Shown: positions 13,947-23,261, counted from the first letter of the stretch. The stretch is 30,594 nt of DNA from CALARM01 sp036746235 (GCA_036746235.1 DAIOEN010000077.1:1-30594), one strand, 5' to 3'. Program-made: numbers and translations. Notes: generated from the letters alone by a model not told the origin.

Positions 13947-15311
13947 CTATTTGACCTGAAAATTTTCTATAATTTTCCTGAAATCCGAAGAAAAATCTTT
14001 CTGTCTGTCTGTTTCTAAATGAACCGTTATAACGGCAGCACCGGCACTGATATAGTATTCCTCAACATAATAATTATTTCCGTCGCTACCTCTGTAAGAA
14101 AAGAACAGAGAAGATGCTTCCTTATTTGATATCCTGAGGGATTTTGTTCCAAGTCTTTTATATTCATTTTTCATCTCTTTTCCCAGTTTTTCATAATTAC
14201 TGTCATTGTTTCTGGCAAAAGAGAGCATATCTTTTTCTTTTAAAGGAACGATCTTAACATTACACAGAGCAGTTGCATCAGATGTTTCTTTTATATATAT
14301 TCTGCCTCTCTCTGCTTTCCACCCGGAAGGCAGGTTGCAGTAAAAAACGCCTGACTGATCACTTATAGTACTGTTGTTTTTTATATAATCAGCAAGAATA
14401 TTGAATTGCTGTGTCCTGTTCGGTGAATTATGAGGATTGAACTGAAGATTGTTATCCGGCCCGGGTTTAAAGTTATTTTCCGGATTAAAATTCGGAGCTT
14501 CATTATTTTTATCATAAGGGTTATTATACCTGTTATCAGGATTTAACGGTGGTTTCATATTCGGCCTCTTCTGATTATACTGATAATTCTGGTTACATTC
14601 GGGACAATCAGACTCATAATCTTGATTATAATCAGGCAGATTATTGGGATTATACTGATTATAGGGATTAAACTGCGGGTTATTCTGGCTGTACTGGTTA
14701 TTATAAGGATCGTTATACTGATTATTATAGGGATTAAACTGCGGATTATTCTGGCTGTACTGGTTATTATAAGGATCGTTATACTGATTATTATAGGGAT
14801 TAAACTGCGGGTTATTCTGGCTGTACTGGTTATTATAGGGATCGTTATACTGATTATTATAGGGATTAAACTGCGGGTTATTCTGACTGTACTGGTTATT
14901 ATAGGGATTATTCTGGTTATACCGGTTATCAGGATTGAATTGAGGAGAATTGTTCTGTGGCGTCTGAAGTGATTCACCATCATGTAAAAATCCAACCTGT
15001 AAAGCCATAATATTACCACTCTGAGAAGTAGAGAAAATAGTAACAATATCATTCTGAGCGAGATCTGAAAAATCTGCTTCTTTACCGGTTCCATTACCGA
15101 AATGTATAAATTTAGTATTCTGTGAAACACCTATATTAATTGATTTACCACTGTTATCCATTATCTGAAAAGCATTATCCGATATGGTTGTAACTATACC
15201 CATAATCCACTGTCCCTGTGTTTGACCGGAGGTTATTTGAGCCGTTATGAGTATAAGAAATAATAATATGATAGAAGTTCTTATATATCGTTTACCAGGT
15301 TTTAAGATCAT
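13947..15311 (-). CDS. Secreted protein: DUF5666-like domain, Asn/Gln/Tyr/Pro repeats, PsbP/DUF1795-like domain
   Basis: The ATG at 15311 begins a good signal peptide (MILKPGKRYIRTSIILLFLI, then TAQITSG), giving 454 residues; a more distal in-frame ATG would only add kinase-gene overlap. Next comes a DUF5666-like small beta domain (GIVTTISDNAFQIMD to NIMALQVG). A low-complexity tract rich in N, Q, Y and P follows, built from in-frame 66-bp repeats. The C-terminal domain (FYCNLPSGWKAE to FRKIIENFQVK) resembles PsbP/DUF1795-type secreted domains. The start overlaps the kinase gene by 20 bases with AGGGGGC as ribosome site, so translation is probably coupled. It is likely an exported partner or target of that kinase system; this is inference. 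Confidence 0.75.
   Translation of the reverse strand: MILKPGKRYIRTSIILLFLILITAQITSGQTQGQWIMGIVTTISDNAFQIMDNSGKSINIGVSQNTKFIHFGNGTGKEADFSDLAQNDIVTIFSTSQSGNIMALQVGFLHDGESLQTPQNNSPQFNPDNRYNQNNPYNNQYSQNNPQFNPYNNQYNDPYNNQYSQNNPQFNPYNNQYNDPYNNQYSQNNPQFNPYNNQYNDPYNNQYSQNNPQFNPYNQYNPNNLPDYNQDYESDCPECNQNYQYNQKRPNMKPPLNPDNRYNNPYDKNNEAPNFNPENNFKPGPDNNLQFNPHNSPNRTQQFNILADYIKNNSTISDQSGVFYCNLPSGWKAERGRIYIKETSDATALCNVKIVPLKEKDMLSFARNNDSNYEKLGKEMKNEYKRLGTKSLRISNKEASSLFFSYRGSDGNNYYVEEYYISAGAAVITVHLETDRQKDFSSDFRKIIENFQVK
14664..14910 (-). repeat. In-frame 66-bp coding tandem repeat
   Basis: Four units start at 14664, 14730, 14796 and 14862, the last incomplete. They encode a 22-residue motif of the form NPQFNPYNNQYNDPYNNQYS. 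Units differ by only a few bases, showing recent expansion, and 66 bp keeps the frame. Confidence 0.93.
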
Positions 15312-18132
15312 TGCCCCCTGGCTCAGGTTGAGTTGGTTCATATTGATACCGGTAGTTATCAGGATAAGAGTTTTGTACAGGTGGAACATATTGTTCAGCC
15401 TCCTTTTTTTCTTTTGCTATTTTGTTAAGATAATCTGTTGCAGTTGTATTTGATGGATCAAGTTTTTTAGCGCTTTTAAAATTATCAGCAGCCTTATCGT
15501 AGTAGTCAAAGCCCTGCCTGTAAAACTTCAAGCCTATAGCCACATAAGCCCTGACCAGTCCTTTTCTGGAAGCTTCATTTTTCTCATCAATAGTTCTGGC
15601 TTTTGAAAAAATCTTTATGGCATCCTCATTTTTCTTCCTGTCCAGATAATATGAACCTATAGCGTTATAACCTTCCACCAGTCTTTGTCTATACTTTTCA
15701 ATTTTATCATCTTTGCTTTTATCGCCTTTACTTTTATAGGATTTAATGTTTTCCCAGGTAAAATTATAGCGCGTTAAAGCTTCACTCATGTTCTTCTTTA
15801 TGTTCTTATCCTTTTTCTTAAAACAGTAAGCATCTGCAACCATTATAGATATATCAGTATCATTTTTAGCATAAGTCTCCGCATATTTTATAACATTCTC
15901 GTAATCTTCATGTTCCATATAATATGAAGCCAGTGCCAGACGTGTATCACGATTATCATTATCCAACGTATCTGATGTTTTCAAATGGTCTACCCCTTTT
16001 ACCGTGTCGGGAGAATTTGATTTCAGGTAATTTTGTCCGAGAATTCTATGATATCTTCCGAGCTTTTCCCCTCTTTTTCCTTCAAAATCGCCAGGGGGAA
16101 AATCCTCAATTATTGCTAAAACTTCCTCTTCTTCTTTGAAATCAGAGTCTTCTTTTTTCAGAAGATTATCCAGAAGAGAACTGTATATTTTAAGAAATTT
16201 TTTCTTTTCAGGCCTGTTTAGCTTTTTTAGCTGTTCCTCTATTTTTTTCACATCCTTCAGAGCAGGATTTTTTTCCTTCACCGCTAATTCTGCCCATTCA
16301 ATCCATGCCTTTACCAGCTTATTGGAATCCTCTTCTGTTAAACTGACCTTCTTCTCATTAAATTTATCTAAAAGTTTATCCATATTACTGGAAGCTATTG
16401 CTAAATCTTTCTTTTCTTCTACGGAAGCAAGGGTTTTTGCATAAACCTTCTCAGGGCTTTCAGATTTTTTCATTAAGAAAACAACACCTGCCGATACAAT
16501 GACGAATAACAGGGCAACAGCCACGAAGATTTTTATCAATGGATGGGACTGTTTTTTTATTTCCTTTACCGGCGCAGGAGCAACAGGGGAATAAATTGTC
16601 CCTATAACGGTTTTCTTTGTTTTTTCAACCATATCGTAATTTTTTCCAGTAGAAGTTGCAATTGTATTATAGCGAGGGGAAGATGAATTATTTTCTTCAA
16701 AACCATTATCTTCAATAGCTACTGCTCTGGTTTTAATACCACAGGCAGCCAGTTTATTCTGAACATTATCTCTGAGTTCCGGTTCGGTATTTCTATTTAA
16801 TATATTAAGATAGTGTTCCTGTGCTTTATCTTTAAGTCCGAGAAGTTCATAACACTCGCCTATTCCCATAAGAGCCCTTTCATTATCACAGTTAAAGTCA
16901 AGGACTTTCATATATTCAAAACTTGCCTTTAAATATTCTCCCTCTTCTCTATACCGATCCGCATCTTCCAGATGTTTGAATTCACTTTCGCTGCTTTCTT
17001 TTGATTTCTGTAATTGCAGTAATTCCTGTTTCATTTCCCTTATAGTCTCATATCTGTCGGAAATCCTTGGCTGCAGAGCTTTGAGGACTATATTACTGAG
17101 TTTATCGGAAATTTTAGGGTTTAAAGTTTTGGGAGGAGGAAATTCCGGAGCCAGTTCCTGAGGATTTATTTTTGTTATAAGGCACATAAGGGTAGCTCCG
17201 AGAGCATATATATCAGATCGTGGCTCTGCCTTTCCCATCCACTGTTCAGGAGGAGCATATCCTTCCGTAAGAAGAGCATATTTGGTAGTAACAGTCTTTG
17301 TATCCTGAAAAACCCTGGCTATACCGAAATCTATTAATTTCAAAACTCCTTCATCTGTTATCATAATATTATCAGGCTTCAAATCCCTGAATACTATAGG
17401 AGTGGGGCGGTTATGCAGATAATGAAGCACATCACATATCTGCACGGCCCAGGTAACGATCTGTTCTTCGGAAAAATAACCTCCTTCCGGAAGTTTTTTA
17501 AGATATTTGGCCAGAGTCTCTCCTTTTATATAGTCCATTATAAGATAAAGTTTTTTACTTTCCACAAAAGAATCTGTAACTCTCGGAATACAGTTATGCT
17601 CCAGTTTGGCCAGCATTTCAGCTTCTATTTTAAAACTTTTTTCAATTACCTCCTGATCACTTTCTTCATGCATTTCTTTTGCAGCCCAGTATTTACCGGG
17701 AAGGCTCAGATCACGAACAAGATATACGGAACCAAATCCTCCGCTTGCTATTCCTCTTACAACTATATACCTGTCTTTCAGGGTTTTCCCGAGAGAAGGA
17801 TAAAGAAGTAATCTTTCAACAGTTTCATCATCTTTATAATCCAGCACAAGATAACTTTTACCTTCATAAAAAAAGAAATCAAGCATCCTTGGAGAATCAG
17901 GGCTTTTATCTATTTTTACATATTTTTCCGTTACTTTTTTTAATTCTTTTGATATACTCTGAGATATAATATCTGTTACAGGATTTAATATTTCTTTCAA
18001 TGTGAGATTTTTTTGAGAATTCACCTCGTTGACAACATATATAGAGGAAAAATCATCCCTGTAAATACCTCTGATTATTCTATATTTATCGTTCACTATA
18101 AGGTTTGTTTGTAGAGCAAACCCTCCGGCCAT
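15292..18132 (-). CDS. Membrane Ser/Thr kinase with relic N-lobe and two TPR regions
   Basis: A 946-residue protein. Residues 8-110 look like a second kinase N-lobe: DKYRIIRGIYRDDFSSIYVV, the lysine region TLKEI at K46, and YLVLDYKDDETVERLL at the hinge. It has no glycine-rich loop and no C-lobe. A complete kinase follows (about 119-375): GGFGSVY, K152, FRDLKPDN with D250, DFG with D268 and APPEQW. TPR-like helices (about 385-465), a linker, one membrane segment (about 531-555) and a long TPR-rich part outside the membrane (560-920) complete it. A Pro/Tyr tail ends the protein. It lies 19 bases after the FHA-FGE gene, so phosphorylation and FHA-mediated recognition are probably linked. AAGGGG is the ribosome site. 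Confidence 0.88.
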   Translation of the reverse strand: MAGGFALQTNLIVNDKYRIIRGIYRDDFSSIYVVNEVNSQKNLTLKEILNPVTDIISQSISKELKKVTEKYVKIDKSPDSPRMLDFFFYEGKSYLVLDYKDDETVERLLLYPSLGKTLKDRYIVVRGIASGGFGSVYLVRDLSLPGKYWAAKEMHEESDQEVIEKSFKIEAEMLAKLEHNCIPRVTDSFVESKKLYLIMDYIKGETLAKYLKKLPEGGYFSEEQIVTWAVQICDVLHYLHNRPTPIVFRDLKPDNIMITDEGVLKLIDFGIARVFQDTKTVTTKYALLTEGYAPPEQWMGKAEPRSDIYALGATLMCLITKINPQELAPEFPPPKTLNPKISDKLSNIVLKALQPRISDRYETIREMKQELLQLQKSKESSESEFKHLEDADRYREEGEYLKASFEYMKVLDFNCDNERALMGIGECYELLGLKDKAQEHYLNILNRNTEPELRDNVQNKLAACGIKTRAVAIEDNGFEENNSSSPRYNTIATSTGKNYDMVEKTKKTVIGTIYSPVAPAPVKEIKKQSHPLIKIFVAVALLFVIVSAGVVFLMKKSESPEKVYAKTLASVEEKKDLAIASSNMDKLLDKFNEKKVSLTEEDSNKLVKAWIEWAELAVKEKNPALKDVKKIEEQLKKLNRPEKKKFLKIYSSLLDNLLKKEDSDFKEEEEVLAIIEDFPPGDFEGKRGEKLGRYHRILGQNYLKSNSPDTVKGVDHLKTSDTLDNDNRDTRLALASYYMEHEDYENVIKYAETYAKNDTDISIMVADAYCFKKKDKNIKKNMSEALTRYNFTWENIKSYKSKGDKSKDDKIEKYRQRLVEGYNAIGSYYLDRKKNEDAIKIFSKARTIDEKNEASRKGLVRAYVAIGLKFYRQGFDYYDKAADNFKSAKKLDPSNTTATDYLNKIAKEKKEAEQYVPPVQNSYPDNYRYQYEPTQPEPGGNDLKTW

Positions 18133-18151
18133 TATTCACCAAACCCCTTCT

Positions 18152-19966
18152 TTAATCTTTATCTTTAACACATCTAAAACCTGTATCAGGACCAAATTCA
18201 TCACTCCATGCTTCACACCTCAGGGTACAGCCTGTCGTCCTGAGTTTGTTCAACCATGAACCTCCCCGCAGGGCTTTACCTGAAGGTTTTGATGAAGTGC
18301 CATCACAGTATGTTATATAGGAACTGTCAGTCCATTCCCATGTATTACCTGCCATATTCATAATACCATAATAACTTTTACCTTCATTACAGTTATAAAC
18401 AGACATAGTTCCGTTAAGATTACTCTCCCTGCTGTTTAATCTTTCCATGTGCCAGTCATTTCCCCATGGATAAATTCTCCTGTCACTGCATCTCGCTGCT
18501 TTTTCCCATTCAGCTTCACAGGGCAGTCTTTTCCCAGCCCATGCTGCATATGCCGCAGCATCATTAAATGTAACATTGACTGCAGGATGGTCTTCTTTAC
18601 CAGTTTTGAATAAGCTTTCCCATCTACCTTCACTTCTATAACCTGTACCTTCAATAAATTTTCTATAGTCACTATTTGTAACAGGATAAATATCTATATA
18701 ATAGGGTTTTGTAAAAACTTCATGAATATCATCTGTACCCATAGAGAAATACCCTTCTTCTATAAGAACCATACCTGCAGGTTCAGTAGAGATCTCTGTG
18801 ACAGATAGATCATTATAAACCTCCTGATTAGCCACGGGGGGAGATTCTTCTTTGAAAGGTTCCGCCACAGAAGAAGATAAATCTGCAACGGCAGGAACAA
18901 CAGGAGAAGGCACTGCAGCATCAAGAATAACAGGAGAAGAAGGCAGATTTGCTGCAGCAGGGACAACAGTAGAATCTCCTTCTTCTAACTCCAGAAAAAG
19001 ATCTTCCTTTTTTCTGAAGAGTATAACTATATGTTCTCCAATCTGTATATGGTCACCATGTTTCAATTTTTCTTTATCAATAACCTGTATTTCATTAATG
19101 AGAGTAATACTTTTTTTACTCTCATTTATAAGATAAACGTCCCCCTTTTCTATCGAAAATCTGGCATGTTCTCTGGAAATAGTTCTGTCCTGTGATGAAA
19201 AGAGAAGATCTCTTACAGAAGGGGATTTTCTTGACATTCTTCCTATAAAAAAATCTTTCTTATCCAGAGGAAAAATCTCTCCCTTTCTATCACCCTGTAT
19301 TATTTCCAGTTCATATTCATAAGTACCGGGAATATCATCAAAAATTGTCTTTTCCGTATGTGATACAGCCGATTCTTTATAATCTGGAACAGGCAGGACA
19401 TCTCTCATCTCTTCTTTCGCAATAACAACGTCATCATCATCGTCAAAAAGATATTTATGTGAGTAATCAGGGAGAAAACTGCCTTCCTGTATGGATGCGC
19501 TCTCAGCCGGCGGTAAAGAGGCAGAAGGTTTGACTGCAGGCTCCTCATATGAATAGTCTATTTTTTTCGGCCCTGTCTCTTTAAATGCAAGAGATCTCAA
19601 AAATGGTATATCTGTCTCATCTATAGTAGAAGTAAAAGTAGGTTCCGAAACTTCCTGATACAGTAAAACCACTTTACCCATATGTATTTTATCTCCCGAT
19701 GAAAGAGAACATGGCTCTGATATTTCTATACCATTCACTTTAGTAGGATTTGTAGTTTTTCTTGGTTTTATTACATGACTGTTATTGCTCCACTCTATAT
19801 CAGCCTGAGTAGTAGATACGGTAGACGTCTTATCCATGATAAGTATAAAATTCTCTCTCGTATCATAAGGAAGCTTTCTTCCTACAGTAAAAGATTTATC
19901 TGGGAGAGGGTATTTTTCCCCCGGATTATCTCCTTCTATAACTAAAAATTCAAAATCTTTTGCCAT
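18152..19966 (-). CDS. FHA-FHA-FGE domain protein
   Basis: A 604-residue cytoplasmic protein with no membrane segment. FHA1 (about 1-105) keeps the GR motif (R30) and NPTKVNG, but TTQADI replaces the SRxHA phosphothreonine-binding motif. FHA2 (about 215-320) is canonical: IGR with R243, and ISREHARF with S264, R265 and H267. Linkers are acidic (five Asp at 175-179) and Pro/Ala/Val-rich (335-380). An FGE-like domain (about 395-604: MVLIEEGYFSMG, KRLPCEAEWEKAARC, YYGIMNMAGNTWEWTDSS, ALRGGSWLN, GFRCVKD) ends it without the copper cysteine pair. FHA2 could bind a phosphothreonine made by the kinase encoded 19 bases downstream. The ligand of the FGE part is unknown. Confidence 0.88.
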   Translation of the reverse strand: MAKDFEFLVIEGDNPGEKYPLPDKSFTVGRKLPYDTRENFILIMDKTSTVSTTQADIEWSNNSHVIKPRKTTNPTKVNGIEISEPCSLSSGDKIHMGKVVLLYQEVSEPTFTSTIDETDIPFLRSLAFKETGPKKIDYSYEEPAVKPSASLPPAESASIQEGSFLPDYSHKYLFDDDDDVVIAKEEMRDVLPVPDYKESAVSHTEKTIFDDIPGTYEYELEIIQGDRKGEIFPLDKKDFFIGRMSRKSPSVRDLLFSSQDRTISREHARFSIEKGDVYLINESKKSITLINEIQVIDKEKLKHGDHIQIGEHIVILFRKKEDLFLELEEGDSTVVPAAANLPSSPVILDAAVPSPVVPAVADLSSSVAEPFKEESPPVANQEVYNDLSVTEISTEPAGMVLIEEGYFSMGTDDIHEVFTKPYYIDIYPVTNSDYRKFIEGTGYRSEGRWESLFKTGKEDHPAVNVTFNDAAAYAAWAGKRLPCEAEWEKAARCSDRRIYPWGNDWHMERLNSRESNLNGTMSVYNCNEGKSYYGIMNMAGNTWEWTDSSYITYCDGTSSKPSGKALRGGSWLNKLRTTGCTLRCEAWSDEFGPDTGFRCVKDKD

Positions 19967-20047
19967 AAAGAAATATACTCCTCAGTTTTTTGGCTACTCT
20001 GTTGAAGCCTTATTTCCTGGTAAACAAACTATCTTACACTCTCCATT

Positions 20048-21406
20048 TTACCGGCTCTGACAGGGCCATCCGTCTTCAGCAGGGTTATTGGTAAGATTTA
20101 TTGCATCGGTTCCGTTAATATTTATAACATATACTTCATGATTTCCATCACGATTGGAAGTAAAATAAATCTTACGACTGCCAGATTCCCAGGAAGGGCT
20201 TTCATCATCAGAAGAACTGGCAGTAAGGTTAATCTGTTCTGAGCCGTCACTGTTCATAATATAAACTTCATTATTTCCGTCTCTGTTTGATGTAAAAGCA
20301 ATCTTACGGCCATCAGGCGACCAGGAAGGATCGATATCACTGCAGAGGTTATCCGTAAGATTAACCTGCTGTGAGCCATCTGAATTCATAATAAATATTT
20401 CGTAATCTCCGTCTCTGTCGGAAGTAAAGATTATTTTACGTCCGTCAGGAGACCAGGAAGGTTTTTGATCCTGTCCGGAACTGGCTGTAAGATTAACAGG
20501 ACTGGTTCCGTCAGCATTCATAACATATATTTCATAATTGCCGTCTCTGCTGGAAGTAAAAGCAATCTTACGACCGTCAGGTGACCAGCATGAGAATATA
20601 TCTTCAGATAAATTGTTTGTAAGATTAACCTGGCCATTTCCGTCACTGTTCATTACATAGATTTCTCCGTTACCATCCCTGTATGATGTAAAAGTTATCT
20701 TTTTCCCGTCAGGAGACCAGGAAGGAATACTGTCATTGGCAGAATTTTTTGAAATACATGCCTGATTGTTACCATCACTGTTCATAAGATAAATCTCTCC
20801 GTTAACATCTCTGTTGGAGTAAAAAGCTATCTTATGTTCCTTTTTAACTTCTATGGTTATTTGAGGAACATGTATGGATACAGTTGTTTCATTTCTCTTT
20901 CCCCTTTTATATGCATCAAGTTCCTTTTGATAAAAACTCTTAAGTTGTTTATCATCTACAATTTTTATTAAAACTCCAAGAACCTTCTCATATTTTTTAT
21001 ATATTTTTTTCTCCCATACAAGTTCCTTCGTATAATCAAGCCAGGATATGGCAGTATCTTTTTTACCGAGAGCATAATAGCAACTGCCTACATTATAATG
21101 ATTATCTTCATTATCAGGGGAAAGCTGTATTGATTTTGTATAATATTTAATAGCTGTGCTGTAATCCTTATAACCTTCCTGATAGATCTTTCCCATAAGA
21201 TAATATCCTTTTGCAGACAGGGGATCAAGTTTTATAGCCTGCTGTATTTTAGCCTCTGCTCCAGAATAATTCTTTTTATCAAAAAGTTTTTCACCTTCGG
21301 CGAGAAGTTTATCGACCTGTGGTGAACAATAAGCAAACATCTGATGTAAAATGAAGAAAAATATGCATAATACAGTAAATTTGAAAAATCTCTTAATTAA
21401 ATTCAT
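20048..21406 (-). CDS. Secreted TPR-TolB/PD40 beta-propeller protein
   Basis: The ATG at 21406 has a ribosome site (AAGGTGGA) and starts a signal peptide (MNLIKRFFKFTVLCIFFFIL, then HQMFAYCSP), so the 452-residue product is exported. TPR motifs follow (about 30-130: LFDKKNYSGAEAKIQQAIKL and DYSTAIKYYTKSIQLSPDN). Six PD40/WD40-like blades then form a propeller, each carrying a form of SWSPDGKKITFTS.RDGN.EIYVMNSDG. In TolB such propellers bind partner proteins or peptides in the periplasm. The gene heads the minus-strand block with its own promoter and lies 81 bases upstream of the FHA-FGE gene, so it may supply the extracellular partner of that signalling unit. Confidence 0.86.
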   Translation of the reverse strand: MNLIKRFFKFTVLCIFFFILHQMFAYCSPQVDKLLAEGEKLFDKKNYSGAEAKIQQAIKLDPLSAKGYYLMGKIYQEGYKDYSTAIKYYTKSIQLSPDNEDNHYNVGSCYYALGKKDTAISWLDYTKELVWEKKIYKKYEKVLGVLIKIVDDKQLKSFYQKELDAYKRGKRNETTVSIHVPQITIEVKKEHKIAFYSNRDVNGEIYLMNSDGNNQACISKNSANDSIPSWSPDGKKITFTSYRDGNGEIYVMNSDGNGQVNLTNNLSEDIFSCWSPDGRKIAFTSSRDGNYEIYVMNADGTSPVNLTASSGQDQKPSWSPDGRKIIFTSDRDGDYEIFIMNSDGSQQVNLTDNLCSDIDPSWSPDGRKIAFTSNRDGNNEVYIMNSDGSEQINLTASSSDDESPSWESGSRKIYFTSNRDGNHEVYVININGTDAINLTNNPAEDGWPCQSR

Positions 21407-21431
21407 TATATCCACCTTTTCGTTTTGTAAC

Positions 21432-21454
21432 GTGTGATGCGTAAAGCATAACAC
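21432..21454. repeat. Hairpin in the leader of the TPR-propeller gene
   Basis: GTGTGATGC (21432-21440), five bases, then GCATAACAC (21446-21454) pair with one mismatch. It is a member of the GTGATGC word family and lies between the promoter and the ribosome site of the gene starting at 21406. Confidence 0.6.
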
Positions 21455-21485
21455 AGGACAAAAGGATTATATTTATACAGATATA

Positions 21486-21513
21486 ATTATATCATATTTA
21501 TGATTAACATCAA
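21486..21513 (-). promoter_or_regulatory. Promoter of the TPR-propeller gene and perhaps the whole minus-strand block
   Basis: Minus strand TTGATG (21508-21513), 16-base spacer, then a perfect TATAAT (21486-21491), about 80 bases upstream of the start at 21406. Confidence 0.55.
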
Positions 21514-21675
21514 AATTTTTTATAAAAAATCATCAGTAGGAAATTCATAAAAACTATCGAATTTTTTATAGAACAGTATAAGATATTTTATGTGAATTTA
21601 ACGGTGAATAAGGTTGCAATAAGGTTATACAAAATTCAGGATAAAAAATTTTATCTGGAAAGGATGAAAAAAATA

Positions 21676-23154
21676 ATGGGCATGGAGAATTTATTTCGTA
21701 AAAAAAATGTAGAAGAAATCATTGCCTCTGCAGAAAAAGAAGATTTTAAGCTAAAAAAATCTCTCGGTGCCATAGACTTAATGGCCATGGGAGTAGGTGC
21801 CATTATAGGAGCAGGTATATTCGTAATAACAGGCTCCATAGCTGCAGGAGGTGCAAGTCATATAGGGGCAGGGCCCGCGGTAATCATAAGTTTTATTATA
21901 GCTGCAGTGGCATGCAGCTTTTCCGCTCTCTGTTATGCAGAATTTGCTTCCCTTTTACCCATTTCAGGAAGCGCCTATACCTATTCTTATGCAACATTAG
22001 GAGAGGTATTTGCATGGATTATAGGATGGGATTTAATTCTGGAATACATGGTTGGTGGTGTTTTTGTTGCCATTGGATGGGCAGGATATTTCAAGCATTT
22101 ACTGGCAGGTTTCGGTATCGTTTTGCCTGCCTATCTTTCCAATGATCTTAGGACTGCGGCAACAAACCCTGAAGTAATGGCACAGGTACCTCAAATCGGA
22201 GGAGTCCATCTGAGCATAAACCTTCCTGCCGTCATAGTAGTGGCATTTATTACTGCATTACTCATACTTGGTATCAAAGAAAGTGCAAAATTGAATAACA
22301 TTATTGTGGCTCTGAAGATCATAATTCTGGCTATATTCATAGGAGCAGGTATTTTCTATATAAAACCTGAAAACTGGAGTCCTTTTGCACCGAACGGGTG
22401 GCATGGTATTTTTACCGGTGCATCTCTGGTATTTATTGCCTATATAGGATTTGATGCAGTATCCACTACAGCAGAAGAAACGAAAAATCCCGGCAGAGAT
22501 CTTCCTATAGGTATTATAGGGTCTCTTGTTATATGCACGGTACTCTATATTGTCGTAGCTGCTGTCATGACAGGTATAGCACCATACAAAATACTGGGAA
22601 CACCTGAACCCATGGCTACTGCCCTCAATTATGCAGGTCTTACATCATTATCACGTTATGTAGTTTCCGTAGGAGCAGTAATTGCACTTCTTGCAGTGCT
22701 TCTGGTTCTTATGGTGGGACAGCCGAGAATATTTTTTTCCATGTCAAGAGATGGCTTTTTACCTCCTGTTTTTGCAAAGGTTCACCCGAAATACAGAACA
22801 CCTTATGTTACAACTATTCTGACAGGATGTATCATCGGTTTTTTTGCCGGCATAGTAGATATTCATGAAGCGGCGGAGCTCTGTAATATAGGCACTCTCT
22901 TTGCTTTTGCACTCGTTGGCATTGCAGTTATAATTCTCAGATATAAATCACCCCATATTAAACGTCCCTTTAAAGTTCCTTTTGTTCCTCTTGTGCCTCT
23001 CCTTGGTATAGGAAGCTGTATATTCCTTATGGCAAATCTCGTTCTTGTTGCCTGGATAAGGTTTATAGTATGGCTTGTCATAGGTTTGATTATTTATTTT
23101 ATCTATGGCATAAGACATACGAAATATACGTTAATACCACGGAAAGAAGACTGA
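21676..23154 (+). CDS. APC-family amino acid permease (cationic amino acid transporter type)
   Basis: A 492-residue inner-membrane transporter with about 12 membrane segments. The first helix carries the APC signature GAIDLMAMGVGAIIGAGIFV, whose GAGIF bend binds the amino acid backbone. IGFDAVSTTAEETKNPGRDLP and GQPRIFFSMSRDGFLP are typical of YfnA/CAT-like members. I place the start at 21676, with AAAGGA about 11 bases upstream; the ATGs at 21664 and 21682 are alternatives, and a GTG at 21592 would add an unlikely tail. Amino acid specificity cannot be read off. The aminopeptidase gene that follows suggests shared use in peptide and amino acid nutrition, though a hairpin separates them. Confidence 0.92.
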   Translation: MGMENLFRKKNVEEIIASAEKEDFKLKKSLGAIDLMAMGVGAIIGAGIFVITGSIAAGGASHIGAGPAVIISFIIAAVACSFSALCYAEFASLLPISGSAYTYSYATLGEVFAWIIGWDLILEYMVGGVFVAIGWAGYFKHLLAGFGIVLPAYLSNDLRTAATNPEVMAQVPQIGGVHLSINLPAVIVVAFITALLILGIKESAKLNNIIVALKIIILAIFIGAGIFYIKPENWSPFAPNGWHGIFTGASLVFIAYIGFDAVSTTAEETKNPGRDLPIGIIGSLVICTVLYIVVAAVMTGIAPYKILGTPEPMATALNYAGLTSLSRYVVSVGAVIALLAVLLVLMVGQPRIFFSMSRDGFLPPVFAKVHPKYRTPYVTTILTGCIIGFFAGIVDIHEAAELCNIGTLFAFALVGIAVIILRYKSPHIKRPFKVPFVPLVPLLGIGSCIFLMANLVLVAWIRFIVWLVIGLIIYFIYGIRHTKYTLIPRKED

Positions 23155-23196
23155 TTGACATAGTACAGAGCCTGTGTTATTATAGCGTGACCAATA

Positions 23197-23229
23197 AAGG
23201 GTGACCGGTACATATTACCTGTCACCCTT
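23197..23229 (+). terminator. Strong hairpin between permease and aminopeptidase genes
   Basis: AAGGGTGAC and GTCACCCTT form the outer stem, with GGTA and TACC pairing inside it beyond one mismatch and a short loop. It begins about 43 bases after the permease stop and ends 33 before the aminopeptidase start. There is no T-run behind it, so it may be a terminator, an mRNA-stabilising hairpin or a leader element. Confidence 0.5.
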
Positions 23230-23261
23230 ATCTAACTAATTTATAATGGAGATGATTCTAA

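Noticed and set aside
14664..14910. Regular repeats as a CRISPR array
   Set aside because: Units are directly adjacent with no unique spacers and keep one open reading frame.
14622..14972. Plus-strand frame of 116 residues full of Ile/Val
   Set aside because: It is the antisense of the 66-bp coding repeat; its regularity comes from that repeat and it has no ribosome site.
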